Shown here: piece after piece, positions 1 to 8,693 of the stretch
Layout: each line of letters starts with the position of its first letter
Position numbering within the stretch: the first letter of the stretch is position 1
DNA from: Trichocoleus sp.
GTDB lineage: Bacteria > Cyanobacteriota > Cyanobacteriia > Elainellales > Elainellaceae
DNA: 64,000 bases
NCBI GenBank assembly: GCA_036702865.1
Contig: DATNQD010000063.1
Span: forward strand, 186,001 to 250,000
Direction: 5' to 3'
Position numbers and translations under genes: made by a program
The notes under the pieces: model-generated
What the model saw: only the letters and a program-made list of their open reading frames with translations
The model's database searches: none
What the model was told of the DNA's origin: nothing

Positions 1-2
1 CT

Positions 3-179
3 CCCGGCAATAATGCAGCGATCGGTGGCTTGAAAGTGACGACTGAAAATGGCTGGTTTGCGGCTCGTCCTTCGGGTACTGAGAATGTCTACAAACTCTA
101 TGCTGAAAGTCTCAAGAGTCAGGAGCATTTGAATTTGATTCTGCAAGAGGCAGAGCAGATTGTAAGTGATGCGTTGTAG
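3..179 (+). CDS. pgm: Phosphoglucomutase, C-terminal fragment (cut by window start)
   Basis: The open frame entering from the left edge encodes the last 58 residues of an alpha-D-phosphohexomutase. The phosphate-binding motif RPSGTE is present, followed by NVYKLYAES, the usual end of glucose-specific phosphoglucomutases that interconvert glucose-1-phosphate and glucose-6-phosphate in glycogen and sugar-nucleotide metabolism. The preceding [14 protein letters not shown] also fits that family rather than phosphoglucosamine mutase. The catalytic serine and metal-binding loop lie outside the window. The stop is TAG at 177-179. Confidence 0.85.
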   Translation, partial: PGNNAAIGGLKVTTENGWFAARPSGTENVYKLYAESLKSQEHLNLILQEAEQIVSDAL

Positions 180-418
180 GGAATTGGTAATCGGTAATGA
201 CTAATCGTTAATCGGTAATTGAACGGCAGGTTTAGAGCTTGATTACTGTTGTTTTAAACACAGTGCGATCGGCTTTAGCCTGTCTTTTGCTATCAGCTTG
301 GACGCTGACTTGACTGCTGTATGGTGAAGTGTCTGTAGAATGCAGATCATTGCCTGGTGTTGCTGCCTAGCCCCAATCTGGGAAAGCTACAGCATAGGTA
401 TTAGCATGAGGCTGTTTA

Positions 419-1036
419 ATGAAACCTTCTCAGTGCAAAGGGCAACTGATAACCTGGAAGGATGATAGAGGATTTGGTTTCATTAAACCGGATGATGGAA
501 GCAAAGAAATCTTCTTACATATCAGCGCTTTGCGGGGAGCAGGCCGCCGTCCAAAGGTCGGTGATATTATCTTCTACGAGCCAGTTTCTGAACCGAATGG
601 GAAGGTACGTGCTGCAAAAGCATCAATTCAAGGCGTTGTCTCCCAATCTTCAACTCAAGGTGTTGTTTGCCGATCTTCAACTTTGCCAGCAAAGCAGAAA
701 CCCAAAGAACAAGACTTACTGAAAACCACTGTCAGCCTCGGTGGGGCTATTGTTGGACTTTTCATCGTGCTTTCCGCAGGAATGTCTAGATTCAACCGTC
801 TTCCTGCTTCAGTGACATTATCTTCTCCGATTGCATCGTCTCCTCCCGCAGTATCCATTCCAGGCGTAAACTGTATTATCAAAGGCAATATTTCAATCAG
901 TACAGGTAACAGGCTCTATCACCTTCCGGGAATGGAAGATTATGAATCAACTGTGATTGATCCAATAAAGGGAGAGCGGTGGTTTTGTACACAGTCAGAG
1001 GCGATCGCGAGTGGTTGGCGTAGAGCACCGAAATAG
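419..1036 (+). CDS. Cold-shock-domain / membrane / sunset-domain protein
   Basis: A 205-residue protein of three parts. Residues about 5-70 form a cold-shock-like OB fold (GFGFIKPDDG is the RNP1-like segment and FLHISAL the RNP2-like segment), expected to bind single-stranded nucleic acid. Residues 104-121 are hydrophobic and read as one membrane helix. Residues about 150-203 (NCIIKGNIS, TGNRLYHLPG, GERWFC, AIASGWRRA) match the small 'sunset' domain seen in ExoI-like and thermonuclease-like secreted proteins. The linker carries a duplicated GVV-x-x-SST unit from a 27-bp tandem repeat. It stands alone downstream of pgm. If the helix spans the membrane, the cold-shock domain would be cytoplasmic and the sunset domain outside; this is inference. 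Function unknown. Confidence 0.82.
   Translation: MKPSQCKGQLITWKDDRGFGFIKPDDGSKEIFLHISALRGAGRRPKVGDIIFYEPVSEPNGKVRAAKASIQGVVSQSSTQGVVCRSSTLPAKQKPKEQDLLKTTVSLGGAIVGLFIVLSAGMSRFNRLPASVTLSSPIASSPPAVSIPGVNCIIKGNISISTGNRLYHLPGMEDYESTVIDPIKGERWFCTQSEAIASGWRRAPK
629..682 (+). repeat. 27-bp tandem duplication inside the cold-shock/sunset gene
   Basis: Two adjacent 27-bp units (629-655 and 656-682) match at 23 of 27 positions. They encode QGVVSQSST and QGVVCRSST in the linker between the cold-shock domain and the membrane helix. The length is a multiple of three, so the frame is kept. Confidence 0.8.
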
Positions 1037-1048
1037 CCGTATCCACTT

Positions 1049-1894
1049 CTATTCTCCCAAGACATCTCGATTCTTAGTTTTGACACGCTGATAGAGTTCT
1101 TCCATTGTTTCAATAAAAGAATGATCTTCCTGCCAAAATGGAGGTCGATCGCCCTGTTTTTTCACTAAAATTGCCGAAACTTCAATCGCAGTTACAGGTT
1201 CGATCGCTTGTGGCAGTCGCTTTTCTCCCAACCAAAAATCTCGCATTTGAGTGTTTTTATCTAAAGCGATCGTTTCAGGTTTCGTGTAGTAAGAATTGGC
1301 TGATTTTGGTTCTGTCGCTTCTGTTAGTAGTTCGGCGGAAAGTGCCATCCCCAGCGGCGATTTTGCGAGTTCCTTATGCAGCTCTTCTTTGGGCAGTCCG
1401 CGCAGTTCAAATAACAAGAAAGGGTCGCGATCGAGTTCAGTTGCAACGCGGTAGTAAATGGCAGCAATATGTTTGCAGGGATTGCTCCAATCAGGGCAGG
1501 AACATTCTGTTTTGAAGTCAGATTCGTCGCGCGGCAAAAGATGAAGCCCGAGGGTTTGAAATGCATCTTCAATGTTGTCTGGCATTTCATTCAGCAATAG
1601 CTTAGAAATAAATCCAGCTTTGGAGGCAATGTAGGCAATTGCGGCTGCCCATTTTGCTTTACTAATTGGTTGAATTTCGATCGTTGTTGCGTAGAGCGGT
1701 TCTTTATAAACGCCATAATAAGGATTGACTGATCCCCTTATTCTTGCAGTGACGATTCCATCTTTAATCTCAAAAGACCTGATGCGATTGCTATTTGCAT
1801 AAGAACGTCCTCGACTGAGACGGCCGGAATCTGTAAACTGCTCCAGTGCAGCAATAAACTTTTGACCCCACCAAGTTTTGCTAAATTGTGACAT
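1049..1894 (-). CDS. SWIM zinc-finger domain protein
   Basis: A 281-residue protein with a SWIM zinc finger at C131, C133, C140 and H142 (CSCPDWSNPCKH). It starts MSQFSKTWWGQKFI, typical of the bacterial SWIM proteins encoded beside SNF2 helicases. SWIM fingers are predicted to bind DNA or protein. The upstream SNF2 helicase gene ends 4 bp before this start on the same strand, so the two are almost certainly co-transcribed and may form a complex. The C-terminal part (about 150-281) has no recognised domain. Whether the pair serves repair, transcription recycling or defence cannot be read from sequence. Confidence 0.88.
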   Translation of the reverse strand: MSQFSKTWWGQKFIAALEQFTDSGRLSRGRSYANSNRIRSFEIKDGIVTARIRGSVNPYYGVYKEPLYATTIEIQPISKAKWAAAIAYIASKAGFISKLLLNEMPDNIEDAFQTLGLHLLPRDESDFKTECSCPDWSNPCKHIAAIYYRVATELDRDPFLLFELRGLPKEELHKELAKSPLGMALSAELLTEATEPKSANSYYTKPETIALDKNTQMRDFWLGEKRLPQAIEPVTAIEVSAILVKKQGDRPPFWQEDHSFIETMEELYQRVKTKNRDVLGE

Positions 1895-1898
1895 GGCT

Positions 1899-4800
1899 TT
1901 ACTCCAAAAGGGCAGTTCGGTTTAATGCAATGAGTTTCTTAAAAGCTTCATTATCGAGTTCGGTCAACCAGGCTTCATCAGAACCAACAATTGATCCTGC
2001 TAGTTTTTTCTTGTCTTCAATCATTTGATCAATGCGTTCTTCTAGTGTGCCGATCGCCACAAATTTATGCACAAAGACATTCCGCTTTTGTCCAATCCGA
2101 AATGCCCGATCGGTTGCTTGATCTTCTACAGCCGGATTCCACCAGCGATCAAAGTGAAACACATGGTTAGCTTTGGTGAGCGTAATTCCAACTCCTCCTG
2201 CTTTCAGCGATAGCACAAAGATAGAAGGCTCTGTTTCTGGATCTTGAAATTCGCTGATCATCTGCTCTCGTTTTGGGCGAGTTGTGCCACCGTGTAAATA
2301 ATAGGTGTTGTAGTGCAGCGTATGTTTGAGATAGCGTTCTAAAGCTTCCCCAATCTCGGTGAATTGCGTAAAAATCAGCAGGCTTTCTCCCTCTTCCATC
2401 ACTTCTGTCACCATCTCCGTAAGACGCTCCAATTTGTGAGAGCGATCGGGTGTGAAGTCGCTTTCGTCCTGTAAAAATTGACGTGGATGATTACAAATTT
2501 GCTTGAGTTTGGTCAGTGTTGCCAGGATTAATCCTTTGCGCTGGATTCCTTCAACCGTTTGCAATTGATGTTCTACATCTTTCACGACTGCTTCATATAG
2601 AGAAGCTTGCTCTTTGGTGAGATTACAGTAGAGTTTTTGCTCAACTTTGTCCGGCAAATCTTTGATGATCGATTGATCAGTTTTTACTCGGCGCAGAATG
2701 AATGGCTCTACCAATTTTTTCAGCGTTGCCGAACTGATCGGATCATTGTTTTTTTGGATGGGCACTTCAAACGACTGGCGAAACTGAGTTTCCTTCCCCA
2801 AATAGCCTGGATTGAGAAAGTTAAAAATAGACCAGAGATCGAGTAATCGATTTTCGATCGGCGTTCCAGTCAAGGCCAGCCGATAATTTGCTTCTAGTTT
2901 GAGAATTGCTTTGGTCTGTGCTGCCTTCGGATTTTTGATGTTTTGCGCTTCATCCAAAACAATGCGCTGCCAGTTAATTGTCTCCAACAACTTCAAATCT
3001 TTTCGCGCCAGCGTAAATGAGGTAATCACCACATCGCATTGATTACAAGCACCTTTAAAGTCCTGATCAAACTGTGATCGATCGCCACCATGATGCACCA
3101 TTGCCTTAAGTTGAGGTGCAAACTTCTCGATTTCTTTTTGCCAGTTTCCCACAACCGAAGTCGGGGCAATCAGCAGGGTTGGCGGAATCTGCTTCACCTT
3201 TTGTTTTTTCGCTTGTTCTCGCTCCTGCACCAGCCGCGCAATCACCTGTACTGTTTTGCCCAGACCCATGTCATCAGCAAGACAGCCATTCAGCCCCAGG
3301 CTCTCCAGATAATGTAGCCAGGATACACCTCGCTTCTGATATTCCCGCAGCTTGCCCTGTAAGCCTTTGGGGTCAGCGATCGGTTCCAGACGGCTCTTAT
3401 CGTTTAATTTAGTCAACATTTCTGACAGCAGTTGATCCCGGGCAAAATCGATCTCCAGGTCATCTCCTTCATTGGCTGCCAGCTTCATAAAGTCGAGCAA
3501 TCCCATTTCGGGCTGTTCTTTTTGCTGCTTGCGCCAGAATTCGAGCATTTGCCGCATTTTGTCTTGATCGAGTTCAATCCACTGTCCGCGAAACTGAACG
3601 AGTGGCGTTTTTGCATTGACAAGCTGCTGCCACTCCCGCTCACTAATTTTCTGGTCACCGATCGCCAGCTCAAACTTGTATCCCACCAGTGTCTCAAACG
3701 AAAAATAGCTTTTAGACTTGTCGTTGCCAGAGAGTTGCCGTCCCTGTGCTTTGAGGCGAACCTTGGCACGTTGCCGTCCTTGCGGTGTCCACCAGGCTGG
3801 CACAATTACCTTATAGCCTGCGGCTTCCAGTACCCAGGCAGCTTCCTTTAAAAAATCGAATGCATCATCAACTGCGAGATGAATGCCGATCGGCTGATCC
3901 GTCTGAAGCCCTTGCCATAGCTTTGGATAAACTCTTGCGGCATAGCCCAGATTCAAAAGTAAATGCTGCTCAAAATCTTCGCCAAACTGGGCTTCTAGCT
4001 GCTGTTGCTGGGTCGGGCGCAGTCGCCAATAATCACCGAGGGAAATGCGGAGCGAGGGATCTTGCTTAGAGGCAATCTGAAAAAGCACCTGCCATGCTTC
4101 TTCCGGTTTTGCAGGTGACTCAAGCTGAAAACAAAGGTGAAACGGGGTTGCGGTTTGGGTGCGGCTGATTCGATCGCGCCAGCGATGCCACTGCTGATAA
4201 AGTTCTAGCCGACTTGGGCTTTTTTCTGTCCAGGGAATGTAGTGTTCGTTTGGGTGCAGGCAGGCATGGAGCAGCGTATCAGCAATTTTTTTATCAAACG
4301 CCTGGCTCGACTGTGTATGAGTCACAATATCGGTCAGCAAACATTCTGAGAAATGTCGTAATAGCTTTGCCTTGTCGTAAAGCTCCGATCGCTCACCTGG
4401 AGCCGCAAATCCGGCAACACAAGCCAGGGGCATATAGTCTATAAATCGATCGATGTCAGACTCATATTGCTCTGAAATAATCTCCCAGCCTGGATAGATT
4501 TCAAATGTCGCTGTAGGCTTCTCTGTCTTCTTTGCTGTTTTTTTTGTCGTTTGTTTAACGTTCGCTGTTTTTCGAGTCTTTTTCGTAGCAGGCGGCATTA
4601 AATCTCGATAATGCAGTGCTGGAATATATTGATCTTTGAGGATGACTTGCTTAAATGATTGAGTGTAGTGATACCAAAACAGCAAGTCTGAGCCTAACTG
4701 CACTTCTGCTAGATTGTGCAGCGCAATAAAATGTAAATCGTTTAGCAGTTTAATCACATTGCTAACGCGACCCCCATTCAATGCGCCTGTCTTCGCGAAT

Positions 4801-5156
4801 GTAAAAGCTGGGCAACAGTCAATCTGCCAATATTTCCATTCAAAGCTCTCTGGCGGCTCTTCTTCAAGATATCGGCTCAATTCCAGCGAAGGAAGCGGCA
4901 AATTGTTGGCAGTGGGTAACAAGAAATGGCGAGGCACGATCGCCGCCTTTAAGCTCTCTGGTGAATAGGCTTTGATGCCCAGTTCTTGCACCAAAAAAGT
5001 GACGAGATCGGCTATGAGTAGTTGACGCGGATGAATCGATTGAGCAGGCTTGCGATATTTTTTGAGAACCGTTGTCTCAACCCACAAATAAAACGATCCA
5101 CCCTGAAGAAATTCCGTTCCTGTGTCAGGAATCCATGAGCCATGCAAAATTTTCAT
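1899..5156 (-). CDS. SNF2-family DEAD/DEAH helicase (HepA-like)
   Basis: A 1085-residue Swi2/Snf2-type ATPase. The N-terminal ~590 residues form the 'SNF2 helicase-associated' region of bacterial homologues, with a lysine/threonine-rich stretch at about 192-213. Helicase motifs follow in order: motif I DDMGLGKT near residue 630, LLIAPTSVVGNW (Ia), LDEAQNIKN (II) near 735, LTGTPIENRL (III), then the second RecA domain with LIFTQFTEIGE (IV), LSLKAGGVGITLTKA (V) and DRAFRIGQ (VI). All key residues are intact. Such enzymes translocate on double-stranded DNA and remodel protein-DNA complexes. It is the first gene of a two-gene unit with the SWIM protein. Family assignment is firm; the cellular role is not. 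Confidence 0.95.
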   Translation of the reverse strand: MKILHGSWIPDTGTEFLQGGSFYLWVETTVLKKYRKPAQSIHPRQLLIADLVTFLVQELGIKAYSPESLKAAIVPRHFLLPTANNLPLPSLELSRYLEEEPPESFEWKYWQIDCCPAFTFAKTGALNGGRVSNVIKLLNDLHFIALHNLAEVQLGSDLLFWYHYTQSFKQVILKDQYIPALHYRDLMPPATKKTRKTANVKQTTKKTAKKTEKPTATFEIYPGWEIISEQYESDIDRFIDYMPLACVAGFAAPGERSELYDKAKLLRHFSECLLTDIVTHTQSSQAFDKKIADTLLHACLHPNEHYIPWTEKSPSRLELYQQWHRWRDRISRTQTATPFHLCFQLESPAKPEEAWQVLFQIASKQDPSLRISLGDYWRLRPTQQQQLEAQFGEDFEQHLLLNLGYAARVYPKLWQGLQTDQPIGIHLAVDDAFDFLKEAAWVLEAAGYKVIVPAWWTPQGRQRAKVRLKAQGRQLSGNDKSKSYFSFETLVGYKFELAIGDQKISEREWQQLVNAKTPLVQFRGQWIELDQDKMRQMLEFWRKQQKEQPEMGLLDFMKLAANEGDDLEIDFARDQLLSEMLTKLNDKSRLEPIADPKGLQGKLREYQKRGVSWLHYLESLGLNGCLADDMGLGKTVQVIARLVQEREQAKKQKVKQIPPTLLIAPTSVVGNWQKEIEKFAPQLKAMVHHGGDRSQFDQDFKGACNQCDVVITSFTLARKDLKLLETINWQRIVLDEAQNIKNPKAAQTKAILKLEANYRLALTGTPIENRLLDLWSIFNFLNPGYLGKETQFRQSFEVPIQKNNDPISSATLKKLVEPFILRRVKTDQSIIKDLPDKVEQKLYCNLTKEQASLYEAVVKDVEHQLQTVEGIQRKGLILATLTKLKQICNHPRQFLQDESDFTPDRSHKLERLTEMVTEVMEEGESLLIFTQFTEIGEALERYLKHTLHYNTYYLHGGTTRPKREQMISEFQDPETEPSIFVLSLKAGGVGITLTKANHVFHFDRWWNPAVEDQATDRAFRIGQKRNVFVHKFVAIGTLEERIDQMIEDKKKLAGSIVGSDEAWLTELDNEAFKKLIALNRTALLE

Positions 5157-5245
5157 GGAGTGCCACCAATGAAGACCCTTGCTATGAACTGTATCAGAAG
5201 CAGATTAGGTCAGAGTAGCACTCTCATACAAAAAGAAATTTTGAA

Positions 5246-5440
5246 TTAAGCGATTTTATAGCCAGCAGCCGTAATTAATTGCCGAATGGTAGCTTCTGAA
5301 GCTTTTGCTTCAACCATGATCATTTTTTGTTCTAAATCGATATCAACTCTGGCATCAGGTTCAGAAGTCAAAATCGTTTCTTTGATATACTTTGCTGCCT
5401 CAGAGCTATCCATGGTTGGGACTTTAAGTTCAAGTGCCAT
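5246..5440 (-). CDS. HMA-fold small protein without the CxxC metal site
   Basis: A 64-residue protein with the length and beta-alpha-beta-beta-alpha-beta pattern of heavy-metal-associated (Atx1-like) domains. Typical elements are LKVPTMDSSEAAKYI, a VDIDLEQKMIMVE strand pair, and a C-terminal AAGYKIA. The loop that normally holds CxxC reads MDSSEAA, so the two metal-binding cysteines are absent. It may bind metal another way or act as a protein-binding module. It lies 89 bp upstream of the SNF2 gene on the same strand. Confidence 0.7.
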   Translation of the reverse strand: MALELKVPTMDSSEAAKYIKETILTSEPDARVDIDLEQKMIMVEAKASEATIRQLITAAGYKIA

Positions 5441-5533
5441 CGTTTTTCCAGGTTTACAACATTAATGCTGTTTACCCTATCCGAGGTAGCCAATTAAACT
5501 CTTCTGTTAAAGGAAGGATTTTTCTCCTCTCCC

Positions 5534-6052
5534 CTAACTCATTCCCAATGACTCCGCCTCTACTCCTGCCGATCGAGACATGCTGACCGTCAATACTGAG
5601 CAAGGCGCATGATGCATCACAAAGTTACTGACGCTGCCAAAAAATAGTTCACTCAAGCCTTTTCGTCCGTGTCGTCCCAGCATAATTAAATCTGCTTGCC
5701 AGTGCTCTGCCAGTAAGCAGACTGCCCGACCCGGATCACCCATTGGTTGCGTAGATTCTGTTTTTACACCTGCCTCGATCGCCTCTTTCGTCCAGGTTTG
5801 CAGTAAATCGTTCCCGTTGCGCTCAACCATGTCCCACTCTTGCCGGAAGGTTTCCATTGCTTCGGTGTAACCTCCCGGATAAATGCCATCTGTTCCCGGA
5901 AACACTGGATTCGGATATCCCGGATTAAACGGAGAAATTACATGCACCAGCATCATTTGGGCATCTAGCTTTTTTGCCAACTCGATCGCCTGCTCAAACG
6001 CCTGCCGGCTCACATCTGACCGATCGATCGCCACCAGAATTTTCTGAAACAT
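5534..6052 (-). CDS. Universal stress protein (UspA family)
   Basis: A 172-residue single USP domain. It begins FQKILVAIDRSDVS, the usual first strand and nucleotide-contacting Asp, and near the end carries LGRHGRKG followed nine residues later by GSVS, matching the ATP-binding G-2x-G-9x-G(S/T) motif. ATP-binding USP proteins are cytoplasmic stress-response factors. A proline/glycine-rich insertion (about 46-62) separates the first strand and helix from the rest and is common in cyanobacterial members. It is transcribed alone, divergent from the small secreted protein at 6228. Confidence 0.93.
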   Translation of the reverse strand: MFQKILVAIDRSDVSRQAFEQAIELAKKLDAQMMLVHVISPFNPGYPNPVFPGTDGIYPGGYTEAMETFRQEWDMVERNGNDLLQTWTKEAIEAGVKTESTQPMGDPGRAVCLLAEHWQADLIMLGRHGRKGLSELFFGSVSNFVMHHAPCSVLTVSMSRSAGVEAESLGMS

Positions 6053-6227
6053 GATGCTGACCTCTTGCCGATATCCGCCATCCTATCAAAACGCTCTGCT
6101 CAACGCGAGTTTCAGGCATTCAGCAAGTCCCCAATCAAGTCCTCAATCAAGAGAGATATTTCCGTTGAGAGAAGACATCAGCCTGGGCAAATCGTAGGAT
6201 GCCTTCTAGTTTTAATTGGAGAGAACG

Positions 6228-6563
6228 ATGAAGCGGCTTTTATCAACCACGATCGCTCTTTTGCTGACGGTATGGGTTTGGGTAACAGGTTCACTTATCT
6301 TGCCGCATTTTGCTTCAGATGCGCTGGCGGCTCCTCAACAAGAAGAAAGGCTCGATCGTGCCTATGAAGAGTTTGGACAGGGTGCCGGACTTCAAGAAGA
6401 AATCTTTCAGGAGCGAGTTCAGCAAGGCGAAAACCCAGAAGATCTTCCCAAGCCCTACAAGCGCATCAAAAATTTTGAAGGCAAAGAAGTTCCTCCAACC
6501 AGCCTGCTAGAAAAAACAGTGAGCAAAGCGCAAGATCTGGTTGAAAAAGTGACTGGCAAATAA
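6228..6563 (+). CDS. Small predicted secreted protein, unknown function
   Basis: A 111-residue protein from the ATG at 6228, chosen because a purine-rich GGAGAG sits at 6218-6223; an in-frame TTG at 6216 is less likely. The N-terminus is a clear signal peptide (basic MKRLL, hydrophobic core, and a DALAAP segment resembling an AxA cleavage site). The mature part is charged, acidic/glutamine rich and probably helical, ending in SKAQDLVEKVTGK. No domain is recognised. It converges with the LapA-like gene. Confidence 0.68.
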   Translation: MKRLLSTTIALLLTVWVWVTGSLILPHFASDALAAPQQEERLDRAYEEFGQGAGLQEEIFQERVQQGENPEDLPKPYKRIKNFEGKEVPPTSLLEKTVSKAQDLVEKVTGK

Positions 6564-6644
6564 AAAATTAGCTCGAACTTCAAAGTTCCTAAAGCTCGCG
6601 GATTGAGGGAGCGGCAATGCAGAATGTTTGCTCCCAAATTTGCC

Positions 6645-6848
6645 TCAACGTGCCTGCAAGATTGGCAGAATGAATGCCATGCCAACCATCCCCAACGCCA
6701 CACTAAAAGCCAGCACTAAACCGACTGGAATTTGGATCGACTGAAACCCCAGAAAAAAGAAGATGACGGGTGTTGCGTTTTGAATTGCCACGATCGCAAT
6801 CAGGCAAACCCAAAAGGCAGTGATGAGGGGAATGAAGAGTTTATTCAT
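6645..6848 (-). CDS. LapA-domain (DUF1049-like) small membrane protein
   Basis: A 67-residue protein with two hydrophobic segments separated by a short loop and the motif VAIQNATPVIFFFLGFQSIQIP, the hallmark of the LapA/DUF1049 family (IQN...V...F). The family includes E. coli LapA, linked to lipopolysaccharide assembly; cyanobacterial members are uncharacterised inner-membrane proteins. The ATG at 6848 gives the expected family start; the longer frame upstream overlaps the end of the neighbouring lipoprotein gene. It is the last gene of the likely rsmI-lipoprotein-lapA unit, 26 bp after its neighbour. Confidence 0.72.
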   Translation of the reverse strand: MNKLFIPLITAFWVCLIAIVAIQNATPVIFFFLGFQSIQIPVGLVLAFSVALGMVGMAFILPILQAR

Positions 6849-6874
6849 GGGGTAAGAGATCGAGAGAACGGCAA

Positions 6875-7621
6875 TTATGGCTGAGAAGCAGCGCAGGCAT
6901 CTGCCAGGCAAACCACCAAAACTGACTTAATTGTGGCATCTGGGCGGAACTGTTGAGTTTCGTTGTATTCGCTGGTGGGCGAGGGATAGATGCCTGCGGG
7001 TTGCTGACTGCCGTTTCCGGTGGCAAAGGAAATGTTTGAGGCGGGTTGACGCTCAAAGCGGACATACTCCCGCGATTCATTTTGGGTATTGTATGCCAGC
7101 GTTGCTTTACCGTATGCCTTTGCGGCATCTGCGATCGAAGTTCCGGCTCCGACTCCTTCACTGGTGCGAAACTTAGGATTTTCAGTCAGGATGCCTTGAA
7201 CAATGTCATTATCGCTAAAAGGCTGATTCGCTAAATAGAGAATGTAGTACTGTATCTCACCCGCTTTGCTCACCGCAATTGCATCAAAATCGACAATAAA
7301 GGGTGATTTAACGGTAAACGTAACCTCATTACCCAGGATTTGCTTTAGTTGAGCGAAGGTGATGCCCAGTTGAGCCGCACCAATGCCTTTAGCCGAGATG
7401 ACGGTGTTCTCAGCTGCGTTCGCTTCAGGCGTAACGGGGGCAGGGCTATTTCCCGGTGCAGTCGATGGTGTTGCAGAACCGCTTGCCGCAGGGGTCGCTG
7501 AGGATTGGGTATCAACCTGAGCAGAGCGATTGCAGCTCGGTAGCAGAAGGGCAGCACTGAGAAGGAGTGTCAGGGCAGGAATTCGCATCTTATTTCTGGC
7601 GGAAGATAGCGGTACAGGCAT
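6875..7621 (-). CDS. Predicted lipoprotein, unknown function
   Basis: An envelope lipoprotein of about 248 residues from the ATG at 7621, or 237 from the ATG at 7588; the second places the basic n-region MRIPALTLLLS directly at the start and may be the true one. LLLPSC fits a signal-peptidase II lipobox. A Ser/Ala/Pro/Thr-rich linker follows, then a globular region beginning VISAKGIGAAQLGITFAQLKQILG, a segment style common in small cyanobacterial periplasmic proteins. No catalytic motif is seen. It begins 32 bp after the rsmI stop on the same strand. Confidence 0.72.
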   Translation of the reverse strand: MPVPLSSARNKMRIPALTLLLSAALLLPSCNRSAQVDTQSSATPAASGSATPSTAPGNSPAPVTPEANAAENTVISAKGIGAAQLGITFAQLKQILGNEVTFTVKSPFIVDFDAIAVSKAGEIQYYILYLANQPFSDNDIVQGILTENPKFRTSEGVGAGTSIADAAKAYGKATLAYNTQNESREYVRFERQPASNISFATGNGSQQPAGIYPSPTSEYNETQQFRPDATIKSVLVVCLADACAASQP

Positions 7622-7653
7622 AATTTCAGACCGATGATCGGTTGGTTCCTTGG

Positions 7654-8535
7654 CTAATGGCGATAGTCTGGTTCGGTCATTTCGTCTTCTAAACGATCGG
7701 GCAAAGAGAGGGCAAGTTGATAAAGCTGGCGACGGGAAAGCGGTGTTTGGTTGGCAAGCTGACGGCTGGCTTGAGAACGAGAAAGCCCTTGTTGGAGGAG
7801 ATGCTGAAGTTCGGCTTTGAGAGCAGCTTCTGACAGGATCGGTGCTGCAGTTTGACAACCTGCAATCACCAGCGTAAATTCTCCTTGCGGTTCATGGGTT
7901 TGATAGTGCGTTTCTGCTGCCTCAACGGTGCCTCGCCAAAATTGCTCATGGAGTTTGGTCAGCTCGCGCGCCAGCACGATCGATCGATCGCCACCCAAAA
8001 TTTGCTTCAGGTCTTGCAGGGTTTGCAGCAGCCGATGCGGAGCTTCATAAAAGACGATTGTACGCGGCTCAGATTGCAAAGCTTCCAGACGAGCTTGCCG
8101 CTCCTGTCCTTTGGTTGGTAAAAATCCTTCAAAGATAAAGCGATCGGTAGGTAACCCTGCGGCACTGAGACCAGTGATCACTGCACAGGCTCCCGGAATC
8201 GGCACGGTTGGAATCCCCTCACTCGCACAAGCTTTAACCAGCTCATAGCCTGGATCAGAAATGCCTGGCATCCCAGCATCCGAAACCAGAGCGATCGAAT
8301 TGCCTTGCTGCAGCCGATCGAGCAGTTCTGGTAGGCGGCTCTGGCGGTTGTGATCGTGATAGCTGATCTGCGGTGTGGTGATTTGAAAGTGATGCAGCAG
8401 TTTTCCCGTGTGGCGCGTATCTTCAGCCGCAATCCGATCGACTTTCCGTAAAACTTCGATCGCCCGGAAGGTCATATCTTCCAGGTTGCCAATCGGCGTG
8501 CCGACAATGTAAAGGGTTCCAGGCTGAATGTCCAT
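7654..8535 (-). CDS. rsmI: 16S rRNA (cytidine(1402)-2'-O)-methyltransferase
   Basis: A 293-residue tetrapyrrole-methylase-fold protein of the RsmI/YraL family, which 2'-O-methylates C1402 in the ribosomal P-site using S-adenosylmethionine. Diagnostic segments are LYIVGTPIGNLEDMTFRA at the N-terminus, AAEDTRHTGKLL, LVSDAGMPGISDPGYELV (the SAM-binding region), and the C-terminal ARELTKLHEQFWRGT. Length matches the family. It is first in a leftward unit with the lipoprotein and LapA-like genes. Confidence 0.96.
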   Translation of the reverse strand: MDIQPGTLYIVGTPIGNLEDMTFRAIEVLRKVDRIAAEDTRHTGKLLHHFQITTPQISYHDHNRQSRLPELLDRLQQGNSIALVSDAGMPGISDPGYELVKACASEGIPTVPIPGACAVITGLSAAGLPTDRFIFEGFLPTKGQERQARLEALQSEPRTIVFYEAPHRLLQTLQDLKQILGGDRSIVLARELTKLHEQFWRGTVEAAETHYQTHEPQGEFTLVIAGCQTAAPILSEAALKAELQHLLQQGLSRSQASRQLANQTPLSRRQLYQLALSLPDRLEDEMTEPDYRH

Positions 8536-8693
8536 ATCTGCATCTTATAGCAGCTGATAGGGGTTCGGGGACAGGGAGCCAGAAGCAAATCGTTTGTCTA
8601 GTTCAGCATTTTGCTCGATCGCGTGGTCTGAACCTGAGTGACGATCACCACAGAGCTGCCTCGTTAAGGCATTGCTTCTCTCCGTGATTCTAA

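Noticed and set aside
180-240. TAATCGGTAAT tandem words after pgm as a possible binding array
   Set aside because: Short, imperfect, and similar filler occurs near 9666; no evidence of function.
3432-3851. 139-residue plus-strand frame inside the SNF2 gene
   Set aside because: Antisense to intact helicase coding sequence with family motifs; no independent evidence.
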